Positions 1 through 6,253 of a DNA stretch of 7,709 bases are shown here, piece by piece; the first letter of the stretch is position 1; each line of letters starts with the position of its first letter. The stretch spans positions 1-7,709 of the forward strand of contig JALGUK010000072.1 in assembly GCA_029820875.1 (NCBI GenBank), written 5' to 3'. The position numbers and the translations under genes are program-made. A model generated the notes under the pieces. The model did not search any database. It was not told where the DNA came from and was given only the letters and a program-made list of their open reading frames with translations. The stretch comes from Candidatus Zipacnadia bacterium (GTDB lineage: Bacteria > Armatimonadota > UBA5377 > JALGUK01).

Positions 1-567
1 TGAATCGCTGAAGCTGACGTGGCGGAATCAGTCATTTCGCGCTTACGTCGGCGGATACTTCTTCCTGTGGTTTGCGTTCCGTATCCTGATATTCGCAGCG
101 CCGTTTCTCGTTACGGAGGTGCTGGGCAGGCCCGAATCGGAGGTCGGCTTGGTCCTCGCCTGGGCCATCGGGAGCGCGATTGTATGCCTGCCGCTGGTGC
201 CCATACTGGCCGGTAGGTTCCCCAAGCGCTCCCTGCTTCTGGGGACGATGCTCTTTTTCGCGGCGGCGGCGCCCCTCTTAGGTACGGTGGGCAAGTGGCC
301 GTTGCCGATTTCACCCCTGGTGCAGACGTACATCATCTGCGCAATCTGCGGCATTCCGCTTGCGGCGTTTTTCGGCCTGCCCTATGCAATCTTTGCGGAG
401 GTTATTGACCGCGACGCCCAGCAGACAGGGATGCGGCGCGAGGCGCTGTATTACTGCTCGGCGGCAGCGCCGAAAACCCCTTGGGTATCCGGACGGCGGG
501 AATCTGGGCGGCTGTCTTCACCCTGGTCGGTTTCTTCGTCTTCCGTAAGTACCCTGTACGCGTGTAA
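1..567 (+). pseudogene. MFS/GPH-type sugar:cation symporter, 5'-truncated by window and frame-broken
   Basis: This is the C-terminal part of a polytopic membrane carrier. Frame 2 is open from the window edge and encodes several hydrophobic segments, for example AYVGGYFFLWFAFRILIF and QTYIICAICGIPLAAFFG. They are followed by YAIFAEVIDRDAQQTGMRRE, which resembles the GPH (glycoside-pentoside-hexuronide) symporter signature that precedes the last two membrane helices. After ALYY (about 454) the frame loses its transporter character. A typical C-terminus, GGSAENPLGIRTAGIWAAVF followed by TLVGFFVFRKYPVRV, appears instead in frame 1 and stops at TAA 565-567. Family members normally have roughly 20 or more extra residues between these two parts, so I infer a deletion of tens of bases whose length is not a multiple of three, rather than a one-base error. 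Reading straight on in frame 2 runs into the repeats and ends at 718, which is not a natural C-terminus. Family call fairly sure; substrate unknown; an assembly error is possible. Confidence 0.72.
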
Positions 568-640
568 CCTGTCGCCGTTCATGCACGCCCAAGATAACGA
601 TGGGTACCTTCTTCACCAACTCAGAGCGCGCGCCACGGTT

Positions 641-769
641 GGAACAACAACGCAAACCTTTGTCATTCTGAGGCGCAGAGCGCCGAAGAATCTCGTCGTT
701 AGACGTGTCTTGATGTGAGAACGGCGAGATTCTTCGCACCCTACGGGCGCTCAGAATGACACGGTGATG
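641..769. repeat. MITE-like palindromic repeat, copy A of a tandem pair
   Basis: The core, 661-761, begins TGTCATTCTGAG (661-672) and ends with its exact reverse complement CTCAGAATGACA (750-761). Inside this, GAAGAATCTCG (685-695) pairs with CGAGATTCTTC (725-735). The 12- and 14-base stretches between the paired blocks match poorly, so the element is an imperfect hairpin of two perfect stems around a 29-base loop (696-724). The shared unit extends outward on both sides, from GGAACAACAACG at 641 to ACGGTGATG at 769. Elements with GTCATTCTGAG ends are common intergenic repeats in several bacterial groups (general knowledge). No transposase is encoded, so any movement would need an enzyme supplied from elsewhere. 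Confidence 0.85.
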
Positions 770-786
770 GGGGCTGCGGCATACCT

Positions 787-915
787 GGAACAACAACGTG
801 AAATCTTGTCATTCTGAGGCGCAAAGCGCCGAAGAATCTCGTTGTTAGACGTGCCTCGATGTGGGAACGGCGAGATTCTTCGCACCCTACGGGCGCTCAG
901 AATGACACGGTGATG
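787..915. repeat. MITE-like palindromic repeat, copy B of a tandem pair
   Basis: This is a direct repeat of copy A, shifted by exactly 146 bp, with a 17-bp spacer between the units (770-786). Over the 101-bp core (807-907) the two copies differ at only five positions, all of them transitions. The right half, from CGAGATTCTTC to GGTGATG, is identical. The paired arms are 807-818 with 896-907 and 831-841 with 871-881. The high identity and fixed period suggest a recent duplication, or gene conversion, of the whole unit rather than two independent insertions. Confidence 0.85.
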
Positions 916-930
916 AAGGGCCGCACCACT

Positions 931-948
931 CGGGCGCTCAGAATGACA
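931..948. repeat. Right-arm remnant of the same palindromic repeat
   Basis: The 18 bases CGGGCGCTCAGAATGACA are identical to the right end of copy B (890-907) and copy A, but no left arm precedes them. The offset from copy B is 41 bp. This is best read as the leftover end of a third, mostly deleted copy, or as a small slippage duplication of copy B's end. Confidence 0.6.
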
Positions 949-1010
949 TGCGAGGCCAAGGTCCCGTTGCAGCATCAGGTAAAGCCCCGTTGCGGAGCCG
1001 TGCAGGCTGC

Positions 1011-1847
1011 TCACTTCAGCGCTCCCGCCGTCAACCCTCTCATCAGCTGCCGCTCGATTGCCAGGAAGAGAACGACGACGGGGATTGTCGCGAGCAAAGA
1101 TGCGGCGCACAGGTACGGCCACTGGGTCCCGTACCGCTCCACGAATGAGTATATCCCTACCGTAAGCGGCTCGTATTCCTTCTGTCCGACCAGCGTCAGG
1201 GCGAACATGAACTCGTTCCACGCGGCGATGAACGCGAAAATCACGGTGGTCACGATTCCCGGCAGCGACAGCGGCAGAATCACTCGCCGCAGCGTCCCGA
1301 GGCGGCTGCAGCCGTCTATCATCGCCGCCTCCTCCACCTCGGTCGGAATCGTCGAGAAATAGCCCGTCAGAAGCCACACCGAAAACGCCAGGCTGAAAGC
1401 ACCGTTGGCCAGAATAAGTGACAGGTACACCCACGGCCCCTCCAGCAGCCCGTAGCCGGACATCAACCGGTAAAGAGCCATAATCAGGACGATGGGGGAG
1501 AACATCTGTGTGACAAGCACCGTAAACAGGAACGAGCTTCGGCCCGGGAAGCGAAGCCGCGAGAGCGCCCAGGCGGCAGGCGTCGCACATCCCACACTAA
1601 CAAGCGTTGCGCCGACTGCTATTATCAGGCTGTTGAGGAAGTGCCGCCCGAGCGGGACCTCCTGGAACACCTCCACGAAGTTTTGCGGCCGCGGATGCCT
1701 GGGAACCCATCTCTTCTGCGGCGCCATAACCTCATCGCGCGGCGTCAGGGCCGTGGAGGTCATTACCAGGAACGGGAACAGCAGAACCATAAGGACCGGT
1801 ACAAGCCCAAGCCATATCAGCCCCTTGCGCCACTGCCGGGGCCTCAT
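1011..1847 (-). CDS. ABC carbohydrate importer permease, MalG/UgpE-like
   Basis: A 278-residue inner-membrane permease of the carbohydrate-uptake (CUT1) type, at the family's usual length. About six hydrophobic segments are visible, near residues 11-30, 71-95, 105-127, 138-160, 195-216 and 246-265. The EAA loop that docks onto the ABC ATPase is at about 172-197 (EEAAMIDGCSRLGTLRRVIL, then PLSLPG), with the conserved glycine at 179. The N-terminal helix and the LTPRDEV-like periplasmic stretch fit the MalG half of a MalF/MalG heterodimer. The ATG at 1847 overlaps the stop of the upstream permease by 4 bp (ATGA), which implies translational coupling and fixes the start. It is the last gene of the minus-strand unit. 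The transported compound cannot be told from the sequence; sugars or glycerol-phosphate-like compounds are usual for the family. Confidence 0.93.
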   Translation of the reverse strand: MRPRQWRKGLIWLGLVPVLMVLLFPFLVMTSTALTPRDEVMAPQKRWVPRHPRPQNFVEVFQEVPLGRHFLNSLIIAVGATLVSVGCATPAAWALSRLRFPGRSSFLFTVLVTQMFSPIVLIMALYRLMSGYGLLEGPWVYLSLILANGAFSLAFSVWLLTGYFSTIPTEVEEAAMIDGCSRLGTLRRVILPLSLPGIVTTVIFAFIAAWNEFMFALTLVGQKEYEPLTVGIYSFVERYGTQWPYLCAASLLATIPVVVLFLAIERQLMRGLTAGALK

Positions 1848-2728
1848 TCGGCCATCACTCCCTCGCGGTAATACAGCTTCGTATATAACACGCTGAAGAC
1901 CAATAGAACCACGAAGGTGACCACGGCCATCGCCGAGGCGGGGCCGTAGTCGAGGTAGTCGAATGCGACCTTGTACAGGTAGGTGACCAGCGTATCGGTT
2001 CGGTTGGCCGGATCGCCGCGGGTGAGCGTCCAGATGATGGGGAAAGAGTTGAAGACATAAATTACGTTAAGAAGCGTAACCACCAGCAAAACAGGCCTCA
2101 GCAGCGGCAAAGTCACACATCGAAACCGCTGCCATGCACCTGCACCGTCAATAAGCGCAGCCTCGTACAAATCGTCGGAAATTGACTGCATCCCGGCGAG
2201 GAGCACAATCGTCGTGAATGGGATGGACACCCATATCCCCACGCCGATGATTGCAGGGAACGATGTCTCGGGGCGCGCAAGCCAGCCGACCGGCTCATTG
2301 ATGATATGCAGCGCGAGCAACACCTGGTTGAGCATCCCGTGCTCGCGATTGAGAATCCACCGCCAGATTACGGAGCTGATTGTCAGGGACGTCGCCCACG
2401 GCAGGAGCACTATTCCTCGCGCAAGTCCGCGAAGTGGAATCTTCTCGTTCAGCAGCGCAGCCACATACAGCGAAACCACGATTGTGACAGCCACACAGCT
2501 TACGGTCCAGACTCCCGTCTGCTTCATCACCTGCCAGAACAACGGGTCGCCCAGGAACACGGCGAAGTTGGAAAATCCCGCCCATCCCTCGATCCGGCCG
2601 GTGCGCGCGACCTTGCAGACCGACAGCACAAATGTCGTGAGGATAGGATAAAAGATGACCGCCAGCATAAGGAGCGCGCTGGGGCCGAGACAAAGATACG
2701 CGAGGCTGTATTGTCTGCTGGCTCTCAT
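1844..2728 (-). CDS. ABC carbohydrate importer permease, MalF/UgpA-like
   Basis: A 294-residue inner-membrane permease that would pair with the downstream MalG-like protein. Hydrophobic segments lie near residues 10-35, 72-93, 105-125, 157-180, 204-229 and 266-286. The EAA loop is at about 189-210 (YEAALIDGAGAWQRFRCVTL, then PLLRP). The length matches UgpA/LacF-type permeases, which lack the long periplasmic insert of E. coli MalF. ATG 2728 is the first start after an in-frame TAG shortly upstream; only a weak GACGG-like ribosome site precedes it. The gene lies 49 bp downstream of the SRPBCC gene on the same strand, so co-transcription is possible but not proven. A solute-binding protein gene usually sits just upstream of such a permease and is absent here. 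Substrate unknown. Confidence 0.93.
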   Translation of the reverse strand: MRASRQYSLAYLCLGPSALLMLAVIFYPILTTFVLSVCKVARTGRIEGWAGFSNFAVFLGDPLFWQVMKQTGVWTVSCVAVTIVVSLYVAALLNEKIPLRGLARGIVLLPWATSLTISSVIWRWILNREHGMLNQVLLALHIINEPVGWLARPETSFPAIIGVGIWVSIPFTTIVLLAGMQSISDDLYEAALIDGAGAWQRFRCVTLPLLRPVLLVVTLLNVIYVFNSFPIIWTLTRGDPANRTDTLVTYLYKVAFDYLDYGPASAMAVVTFVVLLVFSVLYTKLYYREGVMAE

Positions 2729-2777
2729 AGCTATGTATAGCCGTCGGTAGTAACGTAGAAATGCCTACTTCTCTTCG

Positions 2778-3227
2778 CTACGCCTGCCCACGTTCAGCCT
2801 CCTGCTTGAGCGCCGCAAGCATTTGGTCGCAGTTCTGCTGCATCAGCTTCCTCACCAGCCCCTTGATTATGGCGCCGATGAGTGGGACATTGTACTCGTA
2901 CTCCAGGTCCAGGCACACCCGGGTTGCACCGGGCACCTCTTCAAACTTCCAGGTGCCCTCGTACTTGTCGAGGTCCCCCTCTCTCAGCCGGAACTCGCAG
3001 GTGTGGTTGTCGTCGTCCCACTCGTCCTCTTCCGTCCACTGGATGGTGCGGTTGAACTGCTTGATGCTTCCGACCCAATGCGTGAGCGTGTTCGGCCCAT
3101 CGCGTTCGAGGACTTCCACGCTCTCCACGTCGGGCATAATCTCCGGGAACTTCTCCACTTGTTTGGCGAGCGAATAGATGACATCGACCGGGGTGTTTAC
3201 TGTAATTTCGCTGTGTATTACCGGCAT
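2778..3227 (-). CDS. SRPBCC / polyketide-cyclase-like (coenzyme Q-binding COQ10-type) protein
   Basis: A small, soluble, probably cytoplasmic protein of about 149 residues. It has the layout of the START/SRPBCC helix-grip fold. An N-terminal strand (IHSEITVNTP) is followed by the short helix VDVIYSLAKQVEKFPEIMPD, then VESVEVLERDG and alternating strands rich in E, D and W. A C-terminal amphipathic helix (IGAIIKGLVRKLMQQNCDQM) would close the hydrophobic pocket. Family members bind lipids, quinones or other hydrophobic ligands; the ligand here is unknown. I chose ATG 3227 because a GGGGG run lies 8 bases upstream and the fold begins right after it. An in-frame TTG at 3251 would overlap the YkgJ-like gene's stop by 4 bp, and an ATG at 3242 is a third option. 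The upstream neighbour is the YkgJ-like gene and the downstream one the permease pair. RatA/COQ10-like naming is also possible. Confidence 0.82.
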   Translation of the reverse strand: MPVIHSEITVNTPVDVIYSLAKQVEKFPEIMPDVESVEVLERDGPNTLTHWVGSIKQFNRTIQWTEEDEWDDDNHTCEFRLREGDLDKYEGTWKFEEVPGATRVCLDLEYEYNVPLIGAIIKGLVRKLMQQNCDQMLAALKQEAERGQA

Positions 3228-3247
3228 CGGTTCAGCCCCCATATTCG

Positions 3248-3649
3248 TCAAGATCGGTATTGTTCAAGCCATTGGGCATACGTTCTGAGGTCCTGCGTGC
3301 TGTACCATTCCATTATCGCCCCTGCATTCTCCACCTCCGGCTGCCGTCGGCCTATTGGACATGGCAGCCACTGCACAAGACCGAAAAGGCGGCATATAAG
3401 CGGGCGCACGGGGTAAACGATGCAGCCAGGCAGGGAAGGGTCGTAAAAACGGCAGGGAGCCGCGAACTCCCCGACAGCCCGCTGACGCTGGGCGGGTGCC
3501 GGACGGTCGCCGAGATAAGCTCGAATACGCAGGAATTCCAGGCGTGTCATCTTTATCTCGCCTGCGCACTTCTCCCCGCACTCGTGACACCCGTCGCAAT
3601 CGCCGATTGGGATTGAGCGGTAAATTGACCACAGCCTCTGCTCGTCCAT
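3248..3649 (-). CDS. YkgJ-family cysteine-cluster protein
   Basis: A protein of about 133 residues with eight cysteines, numbered from ATG 3649: C18, C21, C24 and C28 (CDGCHECGEKC), then C66, C76, C86 and C97. The second half has the family pattern CRFYDPSLPGCIVYPVRPLI followed by CRLFG. YkgJ-type proteins are thought to bind a metal ion or an Fe-S cluster through such cysteines; their biochemical role is poorly known. The open frame extends upstream to 3778, but those 43 residues look non-coding and contain no other start nearer the domain, so I start at ATG 3649, where the protein-like sequence MDEQRLWSIYRSIPIG begins. The ribosome site is weak. It is the first gene of the minus-strand cluster, with the SRPBCC gene immediately downstream (4-bp overlap or 20-bp gap, depending on that gene's start). 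Confidence 0.85.
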   Translation of the reverse strand: MDEQRLWSIYRSIPIGDCDGCHECGEKCAGEIKMTRLEFLRIRAYLGDRPAPAQRQRAVGEFAAPCRFYDPSLPGCIVYPVRPLICRLFGLVQWLPCPIGRRQPEVENAGAIMEWYSTQDLRTYAQWLEQYRS

Positions 3650-3795
3650 TACTGTGGTATCTTTCTGTAATTTCGCCGCTTTTCCTCCGCTGACGTGACA
3701 TTGCCGGCCGAACTTAGCAATGACGAATATGTGGAATCGCCACCCTCCCAGCAGCAGGTTGTGTGGAGGAACCGCCATAGTCGTCGTTGCGATTC

Positions 3796-4014
3796 ATGTG
3801 CCCGGCGCTGTGCAAGTACGCGGAGGAAAGCCAGCAATGTTTGCGCTTCACGGACTTAAGCACAAGGTGCCTGTATCACGTTGGGAAGAAAAGCACCGTC
3901 TGGCAAGAACATTGCAGCGATATTAGCGGAAGGTCTCAAGACGCGGAACGGGCTGGCGCGGTGACAGTTTGGCAGCTCCTGGAACCAAAGTTGTTTCTAA
4001 CGAAAAAACAATAA
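3796..4014 (+). CDS. Candidate small cysteine-rich protein, unrecognised
   Basis: I do not recognise this 72-residue frame. It begins MCPALCKYAEESQQCLRF and has five cysteines, C2, C6, C15, C25 and C40, all in the first 40 residues, together with conserved-looking aromatics (Y8, F18, Y27, W36). Its composition is protein-like and codon third positions in the first half are mostly G or C. The second half is less convincing. No ribosome-binding site sits at a proper distance from ATG 3796 or from the in-frame TTG at 3787, which is the main argument against it. It would be read divergently from the YkgJ-like gene and ends at TAA 4012-4014. A small metal-binding protein is one possibility; chance is another. 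Confidence 0.35.
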   Translation: MCPALCKYAEESQQCLRFTDLSTRCLYHVGKKSTVWQEHCSDISGRSQDAERAGAVTVWQLLEPKLFLTKKQ

Positions 4015-4021
4015 ATATCGG

Positions 4022-4058
4022 GGCGCACGCACGAGGCAGAACAATGCCTGAGCTCGCC
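4022..4058 (-). terminator. Weak terminator-like hairpin downstream of the HD-GYP gene
   Basis: On the minus strand the inner stem AGGCA/TGCCT (4034-4038 with 4045-4049, six-base loop) is perfect. It is closed further out by GGCG/CGCC (4022-4025 with 4055-4058) across an unpaired internal loop. A run of six T on the minus strand (4003-4008) follows, but only after 13 bases, and an AT-rich tract lies between. This is not a classical intrinsic terminator. It sits about 110 bp after the HD-GYP stop codon, so the position fits the end of that transcript. Confidence 0.25.
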
Positions 4059-4100
4059 GGGGACTGCCAAGCAGCCGCGCCGGGCCGTTCCTTAGTCCCC
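4059..4100. repeat. Inverted repeat GGGGACT / AGTCCCC
   Basis: GGGGACT (4059-4065) is the exact reverse complement of AGTCCCC (4094-4100), and one G-T pair can extend it, leaving a GC-rich loop of about 26 bases. It directly abuts the hairpin at 4022-4058, so the two could form consecutive stems in the 3' untranslated region of the minus-strand HD-GYP transcript. Function unknown: transcript end, mRNA stabiliser or chance. Confidence 0.4.
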
Positions 4101-4166
4101 AGCCTCTCGATTACGGACTTGCACCGATAAAACCGCCAACTACACTCCAGCAGCAACTCGACACGG

Positions 4167-6194
4167 CTACCCAACGCTCCGCGGGCGGGTGAGGCGGCTT
4201 GCAGCGGACCGCGCGCCTTGGATGTGGGAGCAGGATGAGTCTGCAATTTTACGTAGCTGCTCCGCGCACCATCTGACCCCCGGCAGTCGGACGCCACGGG
4301 CCGATAGTGCGCACAGAACCCCTGTCAGCATCACCAATGCGGCAAAAACAATCGTTTCGGCACTTGTCGGCAGCACCCACGAGCTTTCCACCGATGTCAT
4401 CAGCAATACCAACGCGCCGGCAAGCGATGCGGCCGCCCACAGGGGCATCAACCATTGTGCCACCGGCCGGTCGCACGATTCCGCCTTCGCAGGAGATGTC
4501 GAGGAATTCGCGACAACGCTCGGTTTCGCCTGCTGACTGTCCGTTATTGGCTCCAGAACGCCTTGCACATTCGTCCTACGGTGCAGATTGGCTTGGGGCG
4601 TTGGCTTGACGGTGCTCAGTGAACGGGTGGCCTCTTCCGGCTGCAACTCCAAGAACGCGTAGACCACCTCGGGATCGAACTGTTTCCCTCGATTCACGTA
4701 CAACTCACGAAGGGCTTCAGCGGTGGAGAGACGTTCGCGATAAGGGCGCGTGGATGTCATGGCGTCAAAGGCGTCAGCTACCGCGATAATCCGCGCACCG
4801 AGCGGAATCTCCTCACCTGCGAGGCCATCAGGGTAGCCTGTTCCGTCCCAGCGCTCGTGGTGGTGACGGATAAGAGGCAGTGCTGGTCGCAGCATCTGGA
4901 CGGGGCGCAGTATTTCCTCTCCCAGTTCCGGATGGCGGCGCACGGACTCCAATTCCTCGGCACTTAGCCGCTTCGGCGAGCGGATTGTCGAATCCTCGAC
5001 CCCGATTTTCCCAATGTCGTGAAGCGTTGCGGCATATCGAATCATGGCTACCTGCTCGGCGTCCAATCCCATCGCCTCCGCAATCTGCACAGCGGTCTCA
5101 GCTACCCGCATTGAGTGGCCGCTTGTGTAGGTATCCTTGGCCTCGAGGCTCTTGGCGAGCGATTGAATAGTTGCCAGATAGTTGTTCTGGACCCATGCGT
5201 AGGCGCGAGTACTCTCTAACCCGGCCGCCGCCTGGCTGGCGATAGTGGAAAGAATCCGGCGGTCCGCCTCGGTTAGAACCCCGGGGCGAGCTGTGCCGGC
5301 GCTGAGAATTCCGAGGACCTCCCCGTGTACGGCCATCTGTACGGACATAGTGGCGGCGAGACTCTGCAGCGGAGGACTGGCGTCGTCGCGGACGCCGGCC
5401 AGAATCGGCGGCAGGTCGTGTTTCTCCATCACCGGCCCTGCCACGACCTCGAATGCATCCCACATAATCTCACCGAGCCGTTTGAGGACCGCATCGGTTA
5501 CAGCGCGTGCACCATAGATTAGGGAAAAAGGAGGCCCCCCGCCAGCATCGGGAAGCAATATGCCGCAGAAGTCTGCAGGTAGTAAGTCCAGTACCGCGTC
5601 AGCGATCTGCCTTACTGCAACTTTCTCCTGCTTTGACTGGTTAAGAGCGTTCGCTAATTCGTTCAAGCGCGCTAATTGTGCCACCCGGTTGCGCAGCGCC
5701 TCATTCGACGCCTGAAATGAGGCGGTTGCATGGCGCAGCCGCCCCTCAAGCATGCCTTTTTGCTCCGCCAACTTGCGATTCGCCGCCTGAAGCTCTACAA
5801 GCAGCCTTTGGTTTTCCCTTTGCAGCTGCCGCTGGCGCAGACCGGTTTCCACCGATGCGACGAGCGCCTCGATATCGAACGGCTTCGTCACGTAATCCCA
5901 GACCTTGCTACGAATGGCTTCGAGGGTGGTGTCTATGGAGGGATATCCCGTGGTCAGGACCAGAACCGTATCAGCAGCACGCCGTCTGATGCTCCGAATA
6001 AGTTCATAGGCGTCCATTCCGGGCATGATGATGTCTATGACCAAGACGTCAAACTCTTTAGAGTCAAGCAGCTCGTGGATTTCAGGACCGGATGAGGCGT
6101 AATGGACCTCATGCCCTGCCCTCTGGAATGCTTCGCAAAGCAGAGCACGGGTCGGGGTGTCGTCATCAGCGACGAGGATTCTGGCTCTCTGCAT
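4167..6194 (-). CDS. Response regulator with GAF-like and HD-GYP domains and a C-terminal membrane hairpin
   Basis: A 675-residue predicted cyclic-di-GMP phosphodiesterase. The receiver domain spans about 1-120, with acidic pocket D10-D12, phospho-acceptor D54 (DVLVIDIIMPGMD), T81/T82 and K104 (VTKPF). A coiled coil (about 107-185) leads to a GAF-like sensor region (about 185-335). The HD-GYP domain (about 340-510) is complete: H360 (GHSMRVAETA), H392-D393 (HDIGK), H421, H445-H446-E447 with DGTGYP at 450-455, and D474 (VADAFDAMTS). These are the metal ligands and the GYP motif of active enzymes, which hydrolyse cyclic-di-GMP. After a low-complexity linker come two hydrophobic segments, about 581-600 and 613-630, then a basic tail. 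A C-terminal membrane hairpin is unusual for this class, whose members are commonly soluble. No partner histidine kinase is in the window. ATG 6194 begins right at the receiver domain; no clear ribosome site precedes it. Confidence 0.95.
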   Translation of the reverse strand: MQRARILVADDDTPTRALLCEAFQRAGHEVHYASSGPEIHELLDSKEFDVLVIDIIMPGMDAYELIRSIRRRAADTVLVLTTGYPSIDTTLEAIRSKVWDYVTKPFDIEALVASVETGLRQRQLQRENQRLLVELQAANRKLAEQKGMLEGRLRHATASFQASNEALRNRVAQLARLNELANALNQSKQEKVAVRQIADAVLDLLPADFCGILLPDAGGGPPFSLIYGARAVTDAVLKRLGEIMWDAFEVVAGPVMEKHDLPPILAGVRDDASPPLQSLAATMSVQMAVHGEVLGILSAGTARPGVLTEADRRILSTIASQAAAGLESTRAYAWVQNNYLATIQSLAKSLEAKDTYTSGHSMRVAETAVQIAEAMGLDAEQVAMIRYAATLHDIGKIGVEDSTIRSPKRLSAEELESVRRHPELGEEILRPVQMLRPALPLIRHHHERWDGTGYPDGLAGEEIPLGARIIAVADAFDAMTSTRPYRERLSTAEALRELYVNRGKQFDPEVVYAFLELQPEEATRSLSTVKPTPQANLHRRTNVQGVLEPITDSQQAKPSVVANSSTSPAKAESCDRPVAQWLMPLWAAASLAGALVLLMTSVESSWVLPTSAETIVFAALVMLTGVLCALSARGVRLPGVRWCAEQLRKIADSSCSHIQGARSAASRLTRPRSVG

Positions 6195-6253
6195 TTAAGG
6201 CGGGCGCGCGGCACCCTACCTACCTTATACGCCGAATTGTCCCGCCCGATGAC

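Larger units (their letters stand above)
568..1010. other. Gene-free spacer between convergent units, filled with palindromic repeats
   Basis: No credible gene lies here. Most of the spacer is made of two tandem palindromic elements and a remnant of a third, listed separately. The flanks 568-640 and 949-1010 show no recognisable motif. The upstream gene is read towards the right and the permease operon towards the left, so both units end here. The strong hairpin potential of the repeats could help terminate transcription from both sides (inference). Open frames crossing the repeats encode strings such as VILSARRVRRISPF, which are translated repeat and not protein. Confidence 0.7.
3650..4166. 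other. Intergenic region between the YkgJ-like gene and the HD-GYP regulator
   Basis: This stretch should hold the promoter of the minus-strand YkgJ-led unit and the 3' end of the minus-strand HD-GYP gene. I could not pick out convincing -35/-10 boxes. It contains a candidate small cysteine-rich ORF on + (3796-4014) and two inverted repeats (4022-4058 and 4059-4100), listed separately. A GGAGG at 3822-3826 lies ten bases before an ATG at 3837 that opens only a 29-codon frame ending at 3926; I treat this as chance. No tRNA-like cloverleaf or known structured RNA was recognised. Confidence 0.5.

Noticed and set aside
568..718. Extension of the transporter frame to the stop at 718
   Set aside because: The residues after about 460 are an out-of-frame reading of the transporter tail and then of the repeat; the true family C-terminus is in frame 1 and stops at 567.
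641..948. CRISPR array
   Set aside because: The repeats are long imperfect palindromes with a 17-bp spacer and only two full copies; the period and architecture do not fit CRISPR and no cas genes are present.
751..1590. Long minus-strand frame spanning repeats and permease gene
   Set aside because: It reads the palindromic repeats (VILSARRVRRISP) and lies out of frame inside the MalG-like permease; no domain is recognisable.
3650..3778. Upstream extension of the YkgJ-like frame
   Set aside because: The extra 43 residues do not look like the family's N-terminus, and no start codon lies between 3649 and the distant one at 3778.
3837..3926. 29-codon frame with GGAGG ten bases upstream of its ATG
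   Set aside because: Too short and without recognisable features; it overlaps the longer cysteine-rich frame and the ribosome-site match could be chance.
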